DNA of 64,000 nt from assembly GCA_026119935.1 (NCBI GenBank), contig JALRMH010000028.1, positions 62,001-126,000 on the forward strand, in the 5' to 3' direction. The notes beneath the pieces are model-generated. The model saw nothing but the letters and a program-made list of their open reading frames with translations, did not search any database and was not told where the DNA came from. Both the position numbers and the translations under genes were made by a program. This stretch comes from Endothia cerciana (lineage: Eukaryota > Ascomycota > Sordariomycetes > Diaporthales > Cryphonectriaceae). Numbering within the stretch: position 1 is the stretch's first letter; every line of letters starts with the position of its first letter. Of this stretch, positions 57,705 to 64,000 are shown in pieces.

Positions 57705-59450
57705 TCAGAGCACGGCTATGCCGCCATCCTGCGTCTGGTCATCACCCCCGAACTCCTGGTAAACCTCCTGCATTTCCTCCTCAGTGGCCTCCAGGCCCGA
57801 GCTGCTCATCAGCTTAGCGCTCTTCTCCTCGCTCTTCGGCTCTACTAGTAGATTCTCCTGCACCTCACAGTCCGTCAGCGTGCAGTTGTCCCCAATCTCG
57901 CTCCTCTTGCCAAGAATGCATCGCGTTAGCTTGCAGTTCTTGCCCACCACGACGCCATCCATTAGTAGGCACTGCGAGAGCTTGGCACCCTCCTTTATCT
58001 GACAGTTGGCGCCGACCACTGTTTCCTTGATGGCAACCTTCTCGTCAACGGTGACGTTCTCCCCAACCAAGCTGTCCTGGCGTGTGATAGTTGTCCGGCC
58101 CTTAACGCCCTCTGGATACATGACCTTGCGGGGATGCGCGAAGGGCGAGTCGCCGGCCTCTTCGGTAGAAGGCAGCTTGGCGAGCTGCAGCGAGGTGGCT
58201 AGTAGCAGCTGCGCCGTATCAACCCTGCGGATGAGCGGAGCTTCGGGCTGGGACGGATGGGTGTACGCCAGAATCGAGGGCACGTTGTTGCTGGTCGATG
58301 CAGGCCGCTCCAGGGCTGCAGGTGAGGTGTGGGTGTGGAGCAGACCGCTTGCATCTGCTACACCATCGCGGGACTCTTCCGGGTCTGGGGTAATGTCAGA
58401 CGACGACATGCTGTCATCGTGGGCGAGATTCGTCTCGGCCGTTTTGCTAGTTTCAGGGGCGAATATCCTGTCAAAACCTAGCTTCTGCGCGAGACCCGTC
58501 TGCCAGCCAGCCTTAGCCCACCAGCCCACCACGTCTTCACCAATGCTATCCAGCCGCTCGTTCTCCTGAACGAAGTCCATGATCCAGCGCGGGAAGATGT
58601 AGATGTGCGCATCTCGATGGGTCATGCGCATTTGTATGCGAGGATGTGATCGAATGAGCCCATGCCGCAGGGGGAACCCCTTTTTCTCGTCCATCAGGTC
58701 GTTCAAGGAATCGGTGGGCATGGAATAGACCAGGTTTGAGATGTGTGGGGTCAGGGACTCCTTAGCAGAAGTAGACGAGGCTGAGAGGGGTGTCGTGGCG
58801 ACAAAATCGGTCTCCAGACCTTTGGTGGGTGTTTCCGTCTTTGTCTGATACCAGACACCCAAGCCACCACTATGCAGACCTTGGGTGTCCTTGATCAAGC
58901 CGTAGTGATTGCCAACCAGGTCCCTCAGGGTTTGCGAGTGTACCATCCAGGCCTGAAGAAGCTGGTCACCGCCAAGCTCACATACCAGATCGCACGGAAG
59001 GATGAGAAAGTCCCCCTTGACCGTGTCTCTGACCTCGCGCAGTCGAAGAATTTCAGCCGTACCTGTGTTATGGTCCAGATCCTCGGGCGCCAACAATACA
59101 GGCCGTGGTAGTGGGAGACTGGTCAGTGCCGGATTCAGACTGAGGGCCGATGATATCGCCTTCTCAGCGGAAGGTGGGCATATGAGCGTTATGTCTTGAT
59201 GTGAAGTCAGCTACGTACGCTCCTTGCTTCATGTTCCTCACCAGGCCGGGGGGGGTTGCAGTTGCTCACCAGAGATACCAGCACGATAGCAGAACTCGAG
59301 GGGATACCAGACCATCGGCCTGTTGGCGATGGGAAGCAGAGCTTTTGGGTTCTCATCTGGATTCGCCGTGAAGGTGGGGAAAGACGACCCTGGGCCACAG
59401 AGTATCAACGCCTGCAGCCCAGGCGAGGCTGAAGATACTGCGTGGGGCAT
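57705..59450 (-). CDS. GCD1: Translation initiation factor eIF2B gamma subunit, 556 aa
   Basis: Two exons are modelled: 59450-59270 and 59194-57705, with a 75-bp GTGAGC...TCAAG intron in phase 1. The N-terminus is a nucleotidyltransferase-like domain (LQALILCGPGSSFPTF, NPKALLPIANRPMVWYPLEF, ALTSLPLPRPVLLAPEDLD, GDFLILPCDLVCE). The middle carries a long hydrophilic insert. The C-terminus has left-handed beta-helix hexapeptide repeats at about 425-515 (VGENVTVDEKVAIKETVVG, VVGKNCKLTRCILG, EIGDNCTLTDCEV). With the other subunits it forms the exchange factor that reloads eIF2 with GTP. In yeast the orthologue Gcd1 represses GCN4 translation. Length agrees with fungal orthologues. It is divergent to the Pex22-like gene across 546 bp. 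Confidence 0.95.
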
Positions 59451-59996
59451 CGTGAGGGTTGTCGGCAGACTGTATCTCGCAGGTTGTACTTCAAGTCTTG
59501 GGAGTCTGCAGAAAATCGATGGTGGTGAGTGTAAAGGTCCCCTTTGTCTGCCTGACCTCCTTGGTCGAAGGTATGCTGAACCTTTGGAAAAGGTGCTAAC
59601 TGGTCCTCATGTGAGGTTGACTCACATGTAGTTCACAATGAACTTTCCACCATGTCGGAGGCTTATGTAAGCCAACCAGGGATCTGGGGGCAACCCTGAA
59701 GATCGGGCGGATTGCAGTACGGGGTACTATGGTAACATGGGCAGCACCTGCGGCGAGGCTCACAACACCCAGCCACCCAGATGCGACAATCTCCCCCGCG
59801 GGCTGCGCGCTGAAGACTCCGTACCAGCCACACATTCTTTACGTTGGTGCTCGATACAACTTTCTCGGTCGTGCGACAAGGAACTTCTCCCTCCTGATCC
59901 AGCCTCGCCAACCAAGTAAACAAGCTTCAGTCGTCGTGATCGCATCCTGCTGCGTCCACCAAATCGAATTGCCACTGCGATGACCGTCTCGTCGTA
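59451..59996. promoter_or_regulatory. Bidirectional promoter eIF2B gamma / Pex22-like
   Basis: The two genes start 546 bp apart and diverge, so their promoters must share this stretch. It contains an inverted repeat with a TGACTCA (59608-59628) nearer the eIF2B side, and a five-codon upstream ORF touching the Pex22-like start codon on the other side. Confidence 0.7.
59608..59628. promoter_or_regulatory. Perfect inverted repeat CATGTGAG-5-CTCACATG containing TGACTCA
   Basis: Arms of eight bases flank a 5-base spacer; TGACTCA (59618-59624) spans the spacer and the right arm. It lies about 160 bp upstream of the eIF2B gamma start. On the minus strand the arms also carry two upstream ATGs, one forming ATG-TGA and the other a four-codon frame ending TAG. 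Confidence 0.75.
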
Positions 59997-59997
59997 A
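59980..59997 (+). promoter_or_regulatory. Five-codon upstream ORF overlapping the Pex22-like start (TAATG)
   Basis: ATG at 59980 opens a frame of five sense codons (M T V S S) whose TAA ends at 59997, the first base of the main ATG. This stop-start overlap would allow termination-reinitiation if the leader includes it. The start site of transcription is not known. Confidence 0.6.
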
Positions 59998-61374
59998 TGT
60001 CGTCGCCTTACGATAACCGCGGCTCGTCGCGGCGTCGACATGGCGTCTGGAGCCATTGGGTCCCGCTAGCGGTCACAGTGACTGTCGCGACGGTTGGTGT
60101 CGCCGCCTGGATATGGAGCCAGCGCAGTGACAGCGAGGAAGAGGAGGACGACGAAACAATCACCCAGCATCTTGACTACGAATACGCGGATTATGGCGAC
60201 AACCCTGCATACGGCGCGACAGGCGGCAGTCTTACCTCTCGAGCTCCTCCTTCTTTCCAAAGCGACCTGAGGCCGGACGAGGTCGGATACGGGACTGTCG
60301 AGGCTGTCGAGGCGACAGGGCCGAGTTGGGGGGCGCGCATGTCAGGCGCCCTGCGTCGCACGCCGAGCCCACAACATATACTGGACCGTGCAGGCAAGAC
60401 GGTTGTCGCGGGTGTTGCTGCCGCCGGGACAGCAGTGGGGAGCGCGCTAGCTGCGATCCGGGAGGAGGACAAGTCTGCCTTTGCGGACCACGAGACGTGG
60501 TCTGAAGAAGCAGATGCGAAGAAGGAGCAACCGTCTGCATCACAGACGCGGGACTCTACCAACAAGAGGAGGAAAACCGTCGCCATTGTCGTCTCAGCTG
60601 ATACTCAGCTTGATGATCTGGACGAGGACGGATACCATGAACATGCGGTATGGATCTCCCGAGAAGACATCCTCCTCCCTGTGACCTTGGATACTGATGC
60701 GGGAATGCAGTCCATCTTGTCGCACATCCCGAAACACAATGATCATTCGAAGATCAAGCTGTTCATCCTCATTTATGCACCAGGTTTGAAGGACACGCCA
60801 ACGGAGGCCCCCGCCAGCCGGCCTCCGCCCTCGCTGAGCTCGTCCTTCTCTATGGTGGGACAGGAGCAAGCTCTGACCCCTGGCGACGAGACGAGAAGCC
60901 CCCAGTGAGTGTCCTCACCTATCGCCGTCTGCCGCTATTTATGTGTTGGTGACTAATAGCTTAACTAGACTGGCGGCATCGGGCAACTCGGCCTTCAACA
61001 AGACGTACTCACAGGCCGTGGATCTGGTCGAGAAGGAGGTCAACGTCCTTCCTTTCACCACCCCGGCTGGCTATGTCCACATACTGCACCACCTGAAACC
61101 AGAGGTTGTCTACCTGCAGGAGTCGCTGGCCGGCGAGAATGGCAGCAACGTACAGAAGCTTCAGACATGGCTCAGGTACGATGTGATCCTCGTAGTCGGT
61201 GCAGACAACGGCCACGGTGGCTTGGCGGACAGCGAGTCCGAAGCGGAGAGGCCTCGCGCTGAGCAAAAGTGGTGGCAGCGAGAAGATCGCGTCGGGCGCG
61301 GTCGGGGGGTTGTCGTCGTGGACGGGATGAGAGTTAGTGACGACTGGTCCCGGCGGGTCCAAGGGAACGAGTGA
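59997..61374 (+). CDS. Pex22-like peroxisomal membrane protein, 437 aa
   Basis: Two exons are modelled: 59997-60904 and 60969-61374, with a 64-bp GTGAGT...ACTAG intron in phase 2. A basic N-terminus (SSRRRHGVWSHW) precedes one membrane segment (VPLAVTVTVATVGVAAWIW, about 22-41). An acidic stretch (SDSEEEEDDE) and a disordered region follow. The C-terminal domain starts TVAIVVSADTQLDD, runs through ILSHIPKHNDHSKIKLFILIYAPGLK and, after the junction, SQAVDLVEKEVNVLPFTTPAGYVHILHHLKPEVVYLQESL, and ends KLQTWLRYDVILVVG. This Rossmann-like arrangement behind one N-terminal anchor matches fungal Pex22-like proteins, which hold the ubiquitin-conjugating enzyme Pex4 at peroxisomes for Pex5 recycling. 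The assignment rests on overall architecture and partial recall of family motifs, hence the moderate confidence. Confidence 0.6.
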
Positions 61375-62391
61375 TGACTTCGATATGTCTGGAAATGAGA
61401 TACGATATACAAATTGGGCCGTTCCGGGATGCGATTGCATCGGGCCGGGAATTCAGGGGCCGAAGGGCCAGGGAATATATATATTATAGGTAGATATTGG
61501 CATTCTATCCGTTCTGTCCCGTGACTTCGATCGCGTGGTCAGAAAATACGTGTGGTCCTCTGAGCATCCTCCCTCACCAAGATCCATCATCCCTGGGCTC
61601 AAGGCCTACCCGAGCAAGATGATAACCACCGGCCGTGTTCACGATCTGGAAGTTTGTCTCGCGCGGAGGAAACGGATCAGTAAAGAGCCAGAGGGCTCTG
61701 TCACTAGTTCGCAGAAACGTCACCATCATAGAGATAGTCGCAGCATCGGTCGAAGATAGAAGACCAAGATCAACCTAAGTGGACAAAGTCAGACAAAACG
61801 AGGTCGATGCTGACCTAAGATGGATGGGGCTTGATGGCTAGCCTCATGTGGTCCGTGCGAGGGCAGGCAGGGGCCAACTGGGGTCGGCGGACTTGGGGAT
61901 TGAGCCTCATCGACGACACGGAGCCCCACAGTAAACCACGCGCGCAACATCACCATCAATCCCCCACGTCCTCCCATCTCGCCGCCATCCGATTCTTCCA
62001 GCCTCAATTGATCATTTGTCGTTTCTACTCCTGGCGGCCTCGCGACCTCAAAAGACCCGTCTCCCTCGCCCCCTGTTTCCGATGGCTTTGCAGGATAAAG
62101 AGAACCGCCTGTTCCTTTGAGCGCGCAACGAAACGACCCCCAACCTCACCGCGATCCATCCCATCCACCGCTGCTCACCACCATTCCTCTCGTCCCCGTC
62201 TCCGTCACGATCTCCGTCTCTGCGTACCTCACCCACCGGCCTCCTCGCTCCCAGACTACCGGGACCAATGCGATCAGATCGCGACCGTCGCATCGTGCTC
62301 GAGTAAGCTGGGGGATCCGCCCAGACACTTGCACACTACGCCGCGGGGCCTGACAGGCGACGCGCGCCGTGGAGCACAACCCGCAGTCGAG
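61375..62391. other. Intergenic: Pex22-like 3' flank and Spt20 promoter/leader
   Basis: No gene is seen. The right 400 bp are pyrimidine-rich and contain several upstream ATGs in short frames, consistent with a long Spt20 leader. Confidence 0.5.
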
Positions 62392-64000
62392 ATGGCGCCC
62401 AGTACCACCCCTATCCCTCCGCCCATCATCCCCCCACACCCCAAGACGAAGCGGCCTGTCCCGCCCGGCATACAGACAAACGGTCTCGCCTCGTCGTCCT
62501 CCCCCTCCCCCTCCATGTCTGCCAAGAAGCCGCCCAACAGCGCCAAACAGTCCGCAAAGTCTGCTGCCACCAATGGTGGAACCGTCACTGTGGCTCGTCC
62601 TCCGAACCAGATACGTCCAGAGATAACTGCGCATACCAACGGGAACGCTCGTCCTTCCACCAATGGCGCACTGCAGCCGGTCCCAAGCAGTGCGATCGAA
62701 CCACAAGCGGTACCGGTGGTCGTCGAGCAGCGTAAGTGTCCTTCCCACAGGACCGATAGTGGAGTGCTCTTCACTGACATCTCTCAAGCCCCGTCTCGTA
62801 GATACATATTGAACAAATATGTCGGCAACCCACCCTCACTCGTCATCCACCTCTACCCTAATCATTTCAAATTTGACGCCCAGGACGACTACTTCTTATA
62901 CACATCCCCGATGAAGACCGTCCTCGACCACCTAAAGACCCGGACGATACCGCATGACTTGATGGCCGACTTCACGGATGGCGGAGTTCCCTTTTACGAA
63001 GGTTGCTTGATTGTGGAAGTACATGATCACAAGGTCGTAGTCGCGGAAAGGGACGAGTCGTCCCGGCCCTCGTCCCGGTCCAAGCTGGACGCAACCAACT
63101 CTATTCATCGGCACAGCCGATTCATCACCCCGTCGCTAAATCAACCATTCCCCAAGGATGGCGCCGCAGCTGTCAGCGGCCTTGCAAAGGATGCCGAGCA
63201 GAAGGAGAAACCTTCGAGCTTAGCAGAGCAAGGGGTCTCGTCGGCTTCCAACTCGCCTAAGGGTCAGAAGAGCAAGGCCCCCACCAAACCGACAGTCACT
63301 ACACTGGTGCTCTTCCCAACGCAGCAGAGCCGACAAGCGGATATAGCGGTCAAAGCGTGCTATCCGCGGACCTCCGTTGACGGCCGTCAGGAAGCGGCAG
63401 CCAATGGTGCTCCTCCGACTCCTTCGGCCGTCGTTCCTCCGACTCCAACGGGCTCGGGCCTGCCTCCACCCCACAAGAAAGTGAAGCGCGAGCGTATGGA
63501 ACTCGACAGGAGCAATATCCATTCCGCCGAAGGCGCCGTATTGCTAGCCACTTTGCCGCCGTTAGACCTGGAGCCTACGAAGGACGCTATAGGCACCATC
63601 GTCAAGATAGAAGAACAGGCGGCAATGCATGAGCATCGGTTCCATCCGCCGCCGCAGCCGAAGACGCGGAAGAGAACAGTTGCGGAAATGGCCGCTGACG
63701 AGGCGCAAGCCGCCGAGAACGAGAGGTTCTTGCTTGCTCTGGATGAACGCAGTGGACAAGGAGCGAGTTCAGTATCTGGTGGCGATGGACAACAACAAGT
63801 GCAACCGTTTGATCCCACCTTCGAACGCTTCAAGAAGATTGAAGAAATCAAGAGAGACCATGCGGAGAGAGCGAGACAGGAGAAGCTCAAACAAGCTGAG
63901 AACGAGAAGAGACTACAGGAGCAGAAGCTTCAGGCACAGGCACAGCAGCAGCAGCAGGCGGCGGCGGAGGAGAGAAACCGCCGAGAGCAAGCAGCAGCAG
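62392..64000 (+). CDS. SPT20: SAGA complex subunit Spt20, 5' part (runs off the window)
   Basis: Exon 1 is 62392-62731 and exon 2 is 62789 to the window edge, with a 57-bp GTAAGT...TCAAG intron in phase 1. The frame stays open to the last base. A Pro/Ser/Lys/Asn-rich N-terminus of about 113 residues leads into the Spt20 domain: PPSRRYILNKYVGNPPSLV, HLYPNHFKFDAQDDYF, MKTVLDHLKTRTIPHDLMAD, PFYEGCLIVEVHDHK and later TLVLFPTQQSRQADIAV. Downstream are HKKVKRERMELD, PPLDLEPTKDAIGTIV and a Glu/Gln/Lys-rich region probably coiled (FERFKKIEEIKRDHAERARQ). The polyglutamine-alanine tail starts near 63942. In yeast Spt20 holds together the SAGA histone-acetyltransferase coactivator. The remaining C-terminus lies outside the window. 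Confidence 0.92.
   Translation, partial: MAPSTTPIPPPIIPPHPKTKRPVPPGIQTNGLASSSSPSPSMSAKKPPNSAKQSAKSAATNGGTVTVARPPNQIRPEITAHTNGNARPSTNGALQPVPSSAIEPQAVPVVVEQRKCPSHRTDSGVLFTDISQAPSRRYILNKYVGNPPSLVIHLYPNHFKFDAQDDYFLYTSPMKTVLDHLKTRTIPHDLMADFTDGGVPFYEGCLIVEVHDHKVVVAERDESSRPSSRSKLDATNSIHRHSRFITPSLNQPFPKDGAAAVSGLAKDAEQKEKPSSLAEQGVSSASNSPKGQKSKAPTKPTVTTLVLFPTQQSRQADIAVKACYPRTSVDGRQEAAANGAPPTPSAVVPPTPTGSGLPPPHKKVKRERMELDRSNIHSAEGAVLLATLPPLDLEPTKDAIGTIVKIEEQAAMHEHRFHPPPQPKTRKRTVAEMAADEAQAAENERFLLALDERSGQGASSVSGGDGQQQVQPFDPTFERFKKIEEIKRDHAERARQEKLKQAENEKRLQEQKLQAQAQQQQQAAAEERNRREQAAA

Overview
The window is nuclear DNA from a filamentous ascomycete (Pezizomycotina, most like a Sordariomycete). The evidence is short GT-AG introns of about 50-180 bp with CTAAT/CTAAC-like branch sites, GC-rich exons, pyrimidine-rich leaders, and a gene set typical of that group: an Mga2/Spt23 factor, a GH128 glucanase, a cutinase and a fungal Spt20. 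I cannot name the genus. I see no rRNA, tRNA, CRISPR array or intact transposon.

I support fourteen multi-domain or well-formed genes plus one tentative small ORF. In order they are: a low-complexity protein of unknown function (472-2835, +); an ER-anchored Mga2/Spt23-type transcription factor (4313-8478, -); an Nha1-type Na+/H+ antiporter with seven exons (11185-13603, -); ribonuclease H1 with two hybrid-binding domains (14882-16160, -); the tRNA adenosine deaminase subunit Tad3 (17279-18641, -); bifunctional 6-phosphofructo-2-kinase/fructose-2,6-bisphosphatase (21134-23600, +); a secreted GH128 (Asl1-like) glucanase (30590-31834, +); an F-box/leucine-rich-repeat-like protein (33938-36418, -); mitochondrial acetylornithine aminotransferase (37351-38846, -); an HSL-type alpha/beta hydrolase (40404-42722, +); a cutinase (45827-46718, +); a C2H2 zinc-finger factor (49386-50635, -); eIF2B gamma (57705-59450, -); a Pex22-like peroxin (59997-61374, +); and the 5' part of the SAGA subunit Spt20 (62392 to the window end, +). 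I built exon-intron models by hand. In every complete model the exon lengths sum to a multiple of three, and the junctions restore family-typical protein sequence.

Most genes are housekeeping and the order is ordinary fungal synteny, not a biosynthetic cluster. Two stretches of about 7 kb (23601-30589 and 50636-57704) hold no gene I can recognise, and the second contains an AT-richer patch. Intergenic DNA is studded with G or C runs of 10-15 bases that avoid the exons. Three regulatory points stand out. Two perfect Gcn4/CPC1 sites lie just upstream of the arginine-pathway gene. A further TGACTCA sits in a perfect inverted repeat between eIF2B gamma and the Pex22-like gene. The last intron of the Mga2 homologue, if retained, would remove the membrane anchor. 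I found no clearly new multi-gene system.
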